Shown here piece by piece: positions 8,765-17,320 of a stretch of 64,000 bases of DNA. Position 1 is the first letter of the stretch. Each line of letters begins with the position of its first letter. This DNA comes from Pedococcus sp. 5OH_020. GTDB lineage: Bacteria > Actinomycetota > Actinomycetes > Actinomycetales > Dermatophilaceae. Both the position numbers and the translations under genes were made by a program. The notes under the pieces are model-generated. The model made no database searches, was not told the DNA's origin, and was given only the letters and a program-made list of their open reading frames with translations. The DNA is taken from positions 62,001 to 126,000 of the forward strand of contig NZ_JAPYZV010000002.1 in NCBI RefSeq assembly GCF_027812955.1. The letters are read 5' to 3'.

Positions 8765-10780
8765 GTGTCTGCCTCCATCCCGACGTCTGAGCTGAAGCGC
8801 GAGCAGGAGTACCTGAGCGAGGCGCGCGTCGCGCTGGCACGGATGCGCGAGCAGACGCTCTCGTTGAAGGTGCAGGCGCACGACCCCATCTCGGCGGAGC
8901 ATCTGGCACGCACCCTGCACCTGCGCGCGGCGTCCCTGCAGGACGACCCGTCGACCACGCTGTTCTTCGGGCGCGTCGACACGGACGGCGACGAACGCTG
9001 GTACATCGGGCGTCGCCACGTCGCGGACGAGCACGGCGACCCCCTGGTCATCGACTGGCGCGCGAAGATGTCCACCGCCTTCTACCGGGCCTCGCGGTCG
9101 GAGCCCATGGGCGTGGTCCTGCGTCGCCGGTTCGGGCTGGACCGCGGTGCCATCACCGCCTACGAGGACGAGCACCTCCAGGACAGGGCTGAGCACGACG
9201 TCCACAGCCGGATCCTCGCCGAGGAGATCGAGCGGCCACGCGTCGGGCCGATGCGCGACATCGTGGCGACGATCCAGCCGGAGCAGGACGAGATCGTCCG
9301 AGCGGGGGCCGACCGGACCATCTGTGTCCAGGGCGCGCCAGGGACGGGCAAGACGGCCGTGGGGCTGCACCGCGCGGCCTGGTTGCTGTACGCCTTCCGG
9401 GACCGGCTGGCGCGCTCCGGGGTACTCGTCATCGGGCCGAACCGCGCCTTCCTCGAGCACATCGGCGCGGTACTTCCTGCCTTGGGCGAGGTGGCCGTGG
9501 GCCATACGACGATCGAGGAGCTCGTCGCTTCAGTGCCCTTCCGCGCGCAGGACACCACGGCCGCTGCCGTCCTCAAGGGGGATGGCCGGCTCGCCGAGGT
9601 TCTTCGGCGTGCGGTCTGGTCGGCGGTCCGCCCGGCGACGGAGGCGCTCGTGGTTCCCCGTGGGGTGCGCAAGTGGAGAGTGCCCGCCTACGAGGTGCAG
9701 CAGATCCTGGCGGAGCTCAGGGGACGCGGGGTCCGGTATGAGGCGGCCCGCCAGATGCTCCCGCAGCGGCTGGCTCATGCCGTGCTGCTGCAGATGGAGG
9801 GCTCCGGCGACTCACCGGACGACCGGGTCCAGGACTCGGTCGCCCGCAGCCCGGTGGTCAAGCGGTATGTCGCGTCCCTGTGGCCCGCACTCGACCCCAA
9901 GGGCGTCCTGTGCTCGGTACTGGGCGACGCGCAGACGCTGGCGCGGCATTCCGACGGCCTGCTGGATCCGCAGGAGCAGCGCCTGCTGCTCTGGGAGACG
10001 CCGCCGCGGTCCAAGCAGTCGGCACGGTGGTCGCGAGCCGACGCCGTCCTGCTCGACGAGCTGGCGGACCACATCTCGCGGACCCCCTCGCTCGGCCACG
10101 TCGTACTTGACGAGGCCCAGGACCTCTCCCCGATGCAGCTACGGGCGGTCGGCCGTCGATGCTCCACCGGTGCGGCGACGGTCCTGGGGGACCTCGCACA
10201 GGGCACGACGCCGTGGGCGACGGACTCCTGGGAGACCTCCCTGCGCCACCTCGGGAAGCCCGGTAGCCACGTCGAGGTCCTGGATCGGGGCTTCCGGGTG
10301 CCGGCGAGCGTGATCGAGTACGCGGCCAAGCTTCTCCCGCACATGGCGCCGGGTCTAGGAGCCCCCGTGTCGGTGCGCGACAACCCCGGCCGTCTGGAGC
10401 TGAGGGAGGTCTCGCCTGAGTCGCTGCTCGACGTGACCGGGCGGATCGTGAGCCACGAGCTTGCCGAGCCGGGCTCCGTCGGTGTCATCGCCCCTGACGC
10501 GCTGGTGCCGGAGCTCTCCGCGTTCCTGCGTCGGCGAGGGATCGAGCATGGGATCCTCGGCCAGGACCATGGTGATGTCGAGCACCAGGTGGACCTGGTT
10601 CCCGCCACGGTGGCCAAGGGGCTCGAGTTCGACCGCGTGCTCGTCCTGGAACCCGCGGCGATCGCGGCGGCTGAGCCGGACGCACGTACGGGGCTACGCC
10701 GTCTCTACGTCGTCCTGACCCGTGCGGTGTCGGCTCTGACCGTGGTCCACTCGCAGTCCCTGCCGGCCGAGCTGACATGA
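8765..10780 (+). CDS. HelD-like superfamily 1 helicase/ATPase (RNA polymerase-associated)
   Basis: About 671 aa. The N-terminus (SELKREQEYLSEARVALARM) is the coiled-coil arm typical of HelD proteins, which enter the RNA polymerase secondary channel and recycle stalled enzyme. Walker A is GAPGTGKTA at about 190-198, Walker B VVLDEAQDLSPMQ near 450, and the C-terminus has the UvrD-like block TVAKGLEFDRVLVLEP. Some actinobacterial homologues (HelR) displace rifampicin; whether this one does is unknown. I chose the GTG that begins VSASIP because homologues start close to the coiled coil; another in-frame GTG lies 18 bp upstream and neither has a clear ribosome site. The stop overlaps the next gene by 4 bp. 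Confidence 0.85.
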   Translation: MSASIPTSELKREQEYLSEARVALARMREQTLSLKVQAHDPISAEHLARTLHLRAASLQDDPSTTLFFGRVDTDGDERWYIGRRHVADEHGDPLVIDWRAKMSTAFYRASRSEPMGVVLRRRFGLDRGAITAYEDEHLQDRAEHDVHSRILAEEIERPRVGPMRDIVATIQPEQDEIVRAGADRTICVQGAPGTGKTAVGLHRAAWLLYAFRDRLARSGVLVIGPNRAFLEHIGAVLPALGEVAVGHTTIEELVASVPFRAQDTTAAAVLKGDGRLAEVLRRAVWSAVRPATEALVVPRGVRKWRVPAYEVQQILAELRGRGVRYEAARQMLPQRLAHAVLLQMEGSGDSPDDRVQDSVARSPVVKRYVASLWPALDPKGVLCSVLGDAQTLARHSDGLLDPQEQRLLLWETPPRSKQSARWSRADAVLLDELADHISRTPSLGHVVLDEAQDLSPMQLRAVGRRCSTGAATVLGDLAQGTTPWATDSWETSLRHLGKPGSHVEVLDRGFRVPASVIEYAAKLLPHMAPGLGAPVSVRDNPGRLELREVSPESLLDVTGRIVSHELAEPGSVGVIAPDALVPELSAFLRRRGIEHGILGQDHGDVEHQVDLVPATVAKGLEFDRVLVLEPAAIAAAEPDARTGLRRLYVVLTRAVSALTVVHSQSLPAELT

Positions 10781-11427
10781 CCGCCCTCGCCACGTGGTGG
10801 AAGCTCGACATCGCCGAGCTCGCTCCCGGGGCACACCACGACGCCGTCGCCGCCATCGGGAACGACCTCGTGCGACGCCTCGCGGAGCCGCACCGCCACT
10901 ACCACACGGCCGTTCATGTGCTCGAGCTGTTCTGGGCCCTGGAGGACCTCGAACGAGCCGGCGCGCTGACCCAGCGTGAGGGCTGTCTCGGTCGCCTGGC
11001 CGGCTGGTTCCACGACGCGGTCTACGACCCCGGCGCCGCCGCCGGAAGTAACGAGGAGGCCAGTGCCGAGCTTGCCGTCCGCGACCTCCGGGCGCTCGGG
11101 CTCTCGCGGGACGACGTCGACCGTGTTCGAGACCTCGTCCTGGCCACGGAGCACCACGAGCTGGGCGGGGACGTCCTGGCCGCCGCCTTCCATGATGCCG
11201 ACCTGTGGATCCTGGGGTCGGCACCCGCGCGCTACGCCGAGTACACGCTCCAAGTGCGCCAGGAGTACACCGCTGTCCCCGAGGACGCCTTCCGCGCCGG
11301 GCGGGCACGCGTTCTCGCCCCGTTCCTGCAGCGCGAGTCCATCTACGCCACCGACTTCGCGCGTGGCGCGTGGGAGCACGCCGCCAGGACCAACGTGGCG
11401 CAGGAGCTGGCACGCCTTAGAGCGTGA
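10777..11427 (+). CDS. Predicted metal-dependent HD-superfamily phosphohydrolase
   Basis: A 216-aa protein with the HD-domain metal ligands in order: HRHYHTAVH near the N-terminus, the HD pair in GWFHDAVYDP, then TEHHELGGD and AFHDADLWILG. This matches the COG4339 group of small HD hydrolases, whose natural substrates are unknown but probably nucleotides or other phosphates. The ATG overlaps the HelD stop (ATGA), so the two are cotranscribed. The C-terminus (RESIYATDFARGAWE) is conserved in the family. Function in the cell is not defined. Confidence 0.85.
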   Translation: MTALATWWKLDIAELAPGAHHDAVAAIGNDLVRRLAEPHRHYHTAVHVLELFWALEDLERAGALTQREGCLGRLAGWFHDAVYDPGAAAGSNEEASAELAVRDLRALGLSRDDVDRVRDLVLATEHHELGGDVLAAAFHDADLWILGSAPARYAEYTLQVRQEYTAVPEDAFRAGRARVLAPFLQRESIYATDFARGAWEHAARTNVAQELARLRA

Positions 11428-11538
11428 CCGGAGCTCGGCCTGCCGGCTTCAATGGCTCAGCGGCACCCTCAGTCACTCTCGGCACAGTGGTGGAGCGGTA
11501 GGCCTTTAGCACGCCGGCCTGTCGGCGCACAACCCTAC

Positions 11539-11568
11539 ATTCGAGGTTCGAATGACTCGTTGATTCGA
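11539..11568 (+). promoter_or_regulatory. LysR-type operator candidate (T-N11-A palindrome plus half site)
   Basis: ATTCGA-GGT-TCGAAT is a perfect inverted repeat (11539-11553) with the T-N11-A geometry of LysR-family boxes. A further ATTCGA half site follows at 11563-11568, 24 bp on. Both lie 55-85 bp upstream of the truncated LysR gene, where an autoregulatory site would be expected. Confidence 0.5.
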
Positions 11569-11624
11569 GCGGATAGGGCTGTTTTGGTTGTTTCCGGACA
11601 ACGCAGCCCTCGGGGGGAGCTCAG

Positions 11625-11939
11625 GTGGACCTACAGCTGTTGAGGGCCTTCTTGGCCGTCGCAGAGACACATTCCATCTCGAAGGCGGCGGTGCAGCTCG
11701 GCTACTCTCAGCCCGGCCTGAGCCACCGGATCCAGGTGTTGGAGCGTGAGCTCGGCTGCACGTTGTTCCGTCGGACGTCGCGCGGCATGACGCCGACGCC
11801 CGAGGGGCAGCTGCTGATGCCCTACGCCCGCATGACGGTCCTCATGATGCAGGACATCGACCAGACCATCGCGGCGTTCCGTGCTGCCCAGGAGAGGACC
11901 GGTACGGAGGACAACCCCGGGCAGGCAGCAGCCCACTGA
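11625..11939 (+). CDS. LysR-family DNA-binding domain only (no effector domain)
   Basis: A 104-aa protein that starts as a canonical LysR regulator: a helix-turn-helix at about 1-60 (FLAVAETHSISKAAVQLGYS, then GLSHRIQVLERELG) and the following wing and linker helix (LFRRTSRGMTPTPEG). It then ends after a short helix and an acidic tail, where a normal LysR has about 200 more residues of ligand-binding domain. The GTG has a GGGGGGAG site. The following DNA encodes no effector domain in any frame, so this is either an old truncation or a genuine DBD-only regulator. A LysR-like box lies upstream. Confidence 0.8.
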   Translation: MDLQLLRAFLAVAETHSISKAAVQLGYSQPGLSHRIQVLERELGCTLFRRTSRGMTPTPEGQLLMPYARMTVLMMQDIDQTIAAFRAAQERTGTEDNPGQAAAH

Positions 11940-11980
11940 CGGCAGCGGAAGTCGGCGTGCGGCTCGTCGCGGTGCGGTCC

Positions 11981-11999
11981 CCGATGCATGGGGCATCGG
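11981..11999. terminator. Hairpin between convergent LysR-like and NUDIX genes
   Basis: CCGATGC and GCATCGG make a 7-bp stem with a 5-base loop, lying 42 bp after the LysR-like stop and 41 bp before the end of the minus-strand NUDIX gene. It can serve both directions. Confidence 0.5.
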
Positions 12000-12039
12000 T
12001 GTACAACCGCGGCTCTCCCCAGCCTGACGTCGTAGCCGA

Positions 12040-12549
12040 CTACGTGGCCCCGTCCGATGCCTCGATGAGGGGCCACCAGAAGCGCTGGCCGGACCTGCGA
12101 GCGAACTCGCCGAGCGTGACCCACTGCGGGTCCCGGGCGTCGTCCTGCTCGGCGAGGAGCTCAGGCGCCGAACCCATCAGCCGAGCGCTGAAGAGCTGCA
12201 GCACTCCACCGCCCGCAGGCCAGCGGCCCTCGAGCGACACGGGGACGAAACGCTCATGACCCAGCAGCGTCAGCGCGTGGGGTGCCAGCCGCAGACCGGT
12301 CTCCTCCCGGACCTCACGCAGTACGCAGTCGACGACCGACTCACCGGGCTCCCGCCAGCCCCCCGGTGGTCCCCACTCTCCACGTCGTGGGCTGAAGACG
12401 ACCGCGTACCGACCCAGCGCATCCCTGAGCACGACGAGGGCGGCGAACACCGAATCTTCCGGCACAGGCTCATCCCCGAGCAACAGCTCCACATGCGACA
12501 CCGAGCCGTCCGCCAGCCCCACGTCCCGCAGCCGTGCGACCACGGTCAC
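12040..12549 (-). CDS. NUDIX hydrolase
   Basis: A 169-aa hydrolase of nucleoside-diphosphate-linked compounds. The Nudix box is intact: GWREPGE followed seven residues later by REVREETGL, giving the catalytic glutamates that bind Mg2+. The GTG start overlaps the stop codon of the upstream gene (GTGA), which fixes the start and implies coupled translation. Longer open frame upstream belongs to a shadow of that gene. The substrate is not predictable; MutT-like or ADP-ribose-type activities are both possible. Confidence 0.88.
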   Translation of the reverse strand: MTVVARLRDVGLADGSVSHVELLLGDEPVPEDSVFAALVVLRDALGRYAVVFSPRRGEWGPPGGWREPGESVVDCVLREVREETGLRLAPHALTLLGHERFVPVSLEGRWPAGGGVLQLFSARLMGSAPELLAEQDDARDPQWVTLGEFARRSGQRFWWPLIEASDGAT

Positions 12550-13322
12550 GGGGAGCCCCCTGGGCTCTCGGCGACCTGTGCCAGCAGCAACCACCACGGC
12601 TGTGCCGACAGCTCCCCGGGGTGATCCCGGAGCGACACCCACCGTGACTCCGCGGAGGGTCGGGCCACCTTCTCGGCCGGGCCCACACCATGCAGGAACA
12701 CCGCGAAGCTGGCCTTGGGTACCGGCCACGGGTAGCCGTCGAACGTGCCGGCCACCGTGTTGCGGACGTAGCCCAGCAGCTGCGGTCGTGTCCGCCCGTT
12801 GCTCCCCAGCACGTCGCTCCCGAGCACGTCGCGTACCAGCCGCTCCACCGCCGCGGTGGGACCGGCATGGCCGACTTCCAGGTGCGGCAGGTCCCAGGTG
12901 CTGTCCGGTTGGCGGGCCAGCAGCAGGTGACCCTCCCGAACGACGGCCAGCCGGACGACAACGGTGTGTGACGGCGCCTGCGCCTGACGGGAGACGATGA
13001 CGTCCGCGCGACCGCCCGGCGGCAGCCAAGGCGCGTCCGGGGTGGAGTGCACCACGCGCTCGTGTCGGCGCTTCTGGATCCGCAGACCGCTGTGCTGCAG
13101 GATGCGCACGATCTCCTTGCCGCTCGTCGGGGCCGCTCCAGCGGCCACCAGCGCGGCATACCGTTCCTCCGGCACGTCGTAGTGGTCACCTTCGAACGCC
13201 CGCCGTGGAACGCCCTGCGCGGCTGCGAAGTCGTGGAGCTCCTCGTAGGAGGCGTCACTGACCAGGTGGGACCAAAGGCGGCCGTGTGCCGGCCATGCCG
13301 GGTGGTCGATCCAGATCGTCAC
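12546..13322 (-). CDS. DUF4031 domain fused to a degenerate NUDIX domain
   Basis: A 258-aa protein in two parts. Residues 1-80 (MTIWIDHPAWPAHGRLWSHL onward) are the DUF4031 domain of actinobacteria, function unknown. Residues about 105-250 have the NUDIX fold pattern (VVVRLAVVREGHLLLARQ, then a C-terminal WVSLRDHPG), but the box region reads HAGPTAAVERLVRDVLGSDV and lacks the REUXEE core, so it is probably catalytically inactive. It overlaps the true NUDIX gene by 4 bp and the two may form a hetero-complex; that is inference. The start is GTG. Confidence 0.82.
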   Translation of the reverse strand: MTIWIDHPAWPAHGRLWSHLVSDASYEELHDFAAAQGVPRRAFEGDHYDVPEERYAALVAAGAAPTSGKEIVRILQHSGLRIQKRRHERVVHSTPDAPWLPPGGRADVIVSRQAQAPSHTVVVRLAVVREGHLLLARQPDSTWDLPHLEVGHAGPTAAVERLVRDVLGSDVLGSNGRTRPQLLGYVRNTVAGTFDGYPWPVPKASFAVFLHGVGPAEKVARPSAESRWVSLRDHPGELSAQPWWLLLAQVAESPGGSP

Positions 13323-13440
13323 GGCCCGACGCTACCTCTCCGGAACGGCGCCTGTGGACAGCCGCAGAGCAGCCCGGTCGCGGCACTACCGTTCCACGAG
13401 GCGGTGGCCATGGGGCCGCCGTGGACCAAGGAGGCAACCA

Positions 13441-13731
13441 ATGTCAGCTCAGTTCCGAGTGGACACCGATCACATCCGGACGGCGTCGGGCGACATCGCC
13501 CGGATCTCCGGCGAGATCGATGCCCAGGTGACGGCCATGATGGCCCGTCTCACCTCACTGCAGACGGCTTGGACCGGGGGCGCCGCCTCCAGGTTCCAGT
13601 CCTTGGTGGCTGACTGGCAGGGAACCCAGAAGCAGGTGCGGGCTTCCCTTGACGCCATCGGCGGCGCCCTCGCCGCGGCGGGCGCGCAGTACGCGGAGAC
13701 GGAGGCACAGACGTTGCGGATGTTCAGCTGA
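13441..13731 (+). CDS. WXG100-family (ESAT-6-like) protein
   Basis: A 96-aa helical-hairpin protein with the WXG turn at Trp44-Thr-Gly46 (TAWTGGAA). Such proteins form dimers and are exported by type VII secretion. The ATG has an excellent AGGAGG site. No EssC/EccC ATPase or partner WXG100 gene is adjacent; it stands alone between convergent genes, which is common for solitary WXG100 genes in actinobacteria. A C-terminal YxxxE-like export signal is present as YAETE. Confidence 0.9.
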   Translation: MSAQFRVDTDHIRTASGDIARISGEIDAQVTAMMARLTSLQTAWTGGAASRFQSLVADWQGTQKQVRASLDAIGGALAAAGAQYAETEAQTLRMFS

Positions 13732-13792
13732 GCCAGCACACGCCTGGGGAGGCGTCGAAGCCAGTGAGCAGGCTGGTGCGCTCAGCGGGGAG

Positions 13793-16333
13793 CTACTCCG
13801 TCGTGATGGCCCGCAGGACATCGAGCCGCGAGGCGCGTCGCCCCGGCCACAGGGCGGCCAGGACGCCGACCACACCGGCCAGGACGACAAAGGCTGCCAG
13901 CTGTCCGACCGGCACGGCGAGGACGTCGATGCCGTCGTCCGCCAGACTTCGTTGCAGCGCCCAGCCGGCGCCGAGGCCCAGGACCACTCCGAGAACTGCA
14001 CCGAGCAGAGCGATGGCCACAGACTCCAGCCGCAGCATGGTACGAAGCTGTCGCCGGCTCAGCCCGACGGCTCGGAGGAGGCCGATCTCGCGCGTGCGCT
14101 CGATGACCGAGAGCGCCAGCGTGTTGACGATACCGAGGACTGCGATGACGACCGCGAGGCCGAGCAGGGCATAGATGATGTAGAGCAGCTGGTCGATCGG
14201 CTTGCGCTGCTCCGCGGCGAACTCGTCCTGGTTCTTCAGGGTCACCGAGGGCAGGTCGGCGATGACCTGCTCGATGCCCGCTTCCACGGCCTTCGGGTCC
14301 GCGGACTTGTCGCGGACAACGAAGGCCACGCTGTCCTGGTCCGGCACGCCCGCAGCCGTTGCGGCGTCGAGCGACACCATGATGCTGTTGGGCAGGGCAG
14401 CCGACGACTTGTAGATGCCGGCCACCGTGTAGTCCTGGTCCTGCCCTGCCAGACCGGCCTTGACGCGTTGCCCCACGGTCAGCTTCTGCGTCTTGGCCCG
14501 CTGGTCGGAGACCAGCACGGTCCCGGTGCGCAGATCCTGCAGCGCGCCTGCGATGAAGTCGACGGGGACGGCGGTACCGAACCGTGCCGGGTCAACCGCC
14601 GCCGCGAACCCACGGTCACCGTCGAGCGTCACCGACAGGTAGCGCAGTGGACTCACGGCAGCGACCCCCGGGACTCGTGCCACGTCGCGGGTGACCTTGG
14701 TCGAGAACGGCTGACCGACCGCATTCGAGACGACGTAGTCCGCGGCGAAGTTGGCGGCGATGGACTTGTCGACGCTCGCCTTGGCCGACGCTCCGAAGAC
14801 GGACATCATCGAGACGAGCGTGAGTCCGATCATGAGCGCGGATGCCGTCGCCGCCGTGCGACGCGGGTTCCTCGTGGCGTTCTGCTCCGCCATGACACCC
14901 ACGGCCCCGAAGGCACGCCGGTACACGGCGCCGAGGAGGCGCAGGAGCGGGCGGCCGACCACGGGGCTAGTCAGGATCGCGGCGAGCACGACCCCGAGGA
15001 CGCCACCGCCGACCCAGTACGCGGAGTCGTCCACAGAGGTGAACGCCCCGGCATACGTGGCTCCGAGCCCGAGGACGAACAGGACGGTCCCCACCCAGAC
15101 CCGGCGATGCAGCGCCGACTCGGGAAGGGCGATGTCGTCCCGCATGGCCGCCACCGGCGGCATCCTTCCCGCCCGTCGCGCGGGCAGGTAGGCCGCCAGC
15201 ATGGTGACCAGGAGACCGACGGCGTAGGCGATCAGGGCGGTCGAGGGACGGAAGACGAGCGGAGAGCCGCTGAGGTCGAGGCCGAACTGGGCGAACAGCT
15301 TCTGGATCCCGGTGGCGAGCACAAACCCCATCCCGAGCCCCACGGTGGACCCGGCGAGCCCGACCACGAAGGCCTCGAACAACACGGACCGGGTGACCTG
15401 TCGGCGGCCGGCACCCAGCGCTCGGAGCATGGCCAGCTCGCGACTGCGCTGCGCGACGAGGATCGAGAACGTGTTGATGATGAGGAACGACCCGACGAAG
15501 AGCGCAATGCCGGCGAAGATCAACAGGAACACGTTGATGAACGACAGGGCCTTGTTGATGCCCGTGGCCGACTCCTTGGCGACGGAGGCACCAGTGACCG
15601 CCTCCAGACCCGATGGCAGCGCCGCCTGGAGCGCCTTGGCGAGGTCTGCCTCACTCGTGCCCGGGCGGGCCGTGACCCACACGTCGGTGAACTCGTTCCT
15701 GCCCCCGAAGTAGAGCTTTTGCGCAGTCCTGGTGTCGAAGAAGGTGAGCGTCGCCCCCACGGTGCCGCCCTTGAACTCCGCGAGACCCACGAGGGTGGCG
15801 GTCACCTTGGGGGTACTGCCGCTGGTGACCAGCGTCACGGTGTCGCCCACCCGGTAGTCGGCACGGCGTGCGGTGCCCGAGTCCAGCACCACCTCGCCGG
15901 CGCCCTTCGGCCATCGGCCGCTGGACAGCGTGGCCGGAGGGTCGCCGGCCGAGGTCGGCGCGTCGTTATGGCTCAGCCCCAACCCTGGCGGGCCTCCGCC
16001 TCCGATGAGCTTGCCGCGCTTGGACACCACGAAGGTCGTGGGGTCCGAGACGTTGCCATCCACCCGCGCGACGCCGGGCACGCTCGCCAGGCGCGTGACG
16101 ACCGACCCGGGGACGGTCTTGGAGCTAGGGCCCGCCTCGAAGTCGGCTGAGACGGTGTCCGGCCGCACGACGACGTCGCCGACCGTGTTGACGATACCGT
16201 CGAAGGCCTTGCCGAGCGTGTCCGTGAAGATGAAGGACCCGGAGACGAACGCCACCCCGAGGATGATGGCGAAGGCGCTCATGAACAGCCGCAGCTTGCG
16301 GCCGAGCAGGCTCTTCCAGCTGGCGCGCAGCAT
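13793..16333 (-). CDS. MacB/FtsX-type ABC exporter permease, duplicated FtsX domains
   Basis: An 846-aa membrane protein. One membrane helix (LRLFMSAFAIILGVAFVSGS) precedes a large extracytoplasmic region, then an FtsX domain at about 270-400 (AMLRALGAGRRQV), a second start helix and periplasmic region near 480-700, and a final FtsX domain at about 710-840 (LLRAVGLSRRQLRTMLRLE). This two-repeat architecture is typical of single-gene actinobacterial permeases that work with a LolD/MacB-like ATPase. The ATPase gene lies 2 bp upstream on the same strand. Substrates are usually antimicrobial peptides, lipids or envelope signals; which applies here is unknown. Confidence 0.92.
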   Translation of the reverse strand: MLRASWKSLLGRKLRLFMSAFAIILGVAFVSGSFIFTDTLGKAFDGIVNTVGDVVVRPDTVSADFEAGPSSKTVPGSVVTRLASVPGVARVDGNVSDPTTFVVSKRGKLIGGGGPPGLGLSHNDAPTSAGDPPATLSSGRWPKGAGEVVLDSGTARRADYRVGDTVTLVTSGSTPKVTATLVGLAEFKGGTVGATLTFFDTRTAQKLYFGGRNEFTDVWVTARPGTSEADLAKALQAALPSGLEAVTGASVAKESATGINKALSFINVFLLIFAGIALFVGSFLIINTFSILVAQRSRELAMLRALGAGRRQVTRSVLFEAFVVGLAGSTVGLGMGFVLATGIQKLFAQFGLDLSGSPLVFRPSTALIAYAVGLLVTMLAAYLPARRAGRMPPVAAMRDDIALPESALHRRVWVGTVLFVLGLGATYAGAFTSVDDSAYWVGGGVLGVVLAAILTSPVVGRPLLRLLGAVYRRAFGAVGVMAEQNATRNPRRTAATASALMIGLTLVSMMSVFGASAKASVDKSIAANFAADYVVSNAVGQPFSTKVTRDVARVPGVAAVSPLRYLSVTLDGDRGFAAAVDPARFGTAVPVDFIAGALQDLRTGTVLVSDQRAKTQKLTVGQRVKAGLAGQDQDYTVAGIYKSSAALPNSIMVSLDAATAAGVPDQDSVAFVVRDKSADPKAVEAGIEQVIADLPSVTLKNQDEFAAEQRKPIDQLLYIIYALLGLAVVIAVLGIVNTLALSVIERTREIGLLRAVGLSRRQLRTMLRLESVAIALLGAVLGVVLGLGAGWALQRSLADDGIDVLAVPVGQLAAFVVLAGVVGVLAALWPGRRASRLDVLRAITTE

Positions 16334-16335
16334 CC

Positions 16336-17124
<789 letters not shown>

Positions 17125-17190
17125 TTCCCGCTCCCGGCTCATCGTGTCCTGGTAATCACCCACCGTAGGCCAGCCGTCGGGTGGCGCCCT

Positions 17191-17217
17191 CAGGTTCGCC
17201 CCTGAACGAACCCTGAA
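17191..17217 (-). promoter_or_regulatory. Direct repeats with 11-bp spacing upstream of ABC exporter
   Basis: On the minus strand TTCAGG occurs twice exactly 11 bp apart (complements at 17201-17206 and 17212-17217), with flanking GGTTCG/CGAACC also forming an inverted repeat. Tandem 11-bp spacing is the hallmark of OmpR/PhoB-family binding. The site lies about 75-100 bp before the ATPase start. Confidence 0.4.
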
Positions 17218-17320
17218 GATGTCCGCCCAGTCTGGGACGGACGCGACATTACGGCGGCCTCCAGGGGCGCCGCGCGGCAGGGGCGCCGCGCGGCAGGGCG
17301 CCAGGATGCAGCGGGACTGG

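Noticed and set aside
11488..11560. tRNA-like stretch (GTGGTGGAGCGGTAGGC followed by a CCTGTC loop and GGTTCGAAT)
   Set aside because: The D-, anticodon- and T-like pieces look tempting, but the acceptor ends do not pair, the anticodon loop would have six bases and the T stem fails. The GGTTCGAAT part is better explained by the ATTCGA-GGT-TCGAAT palindrome.
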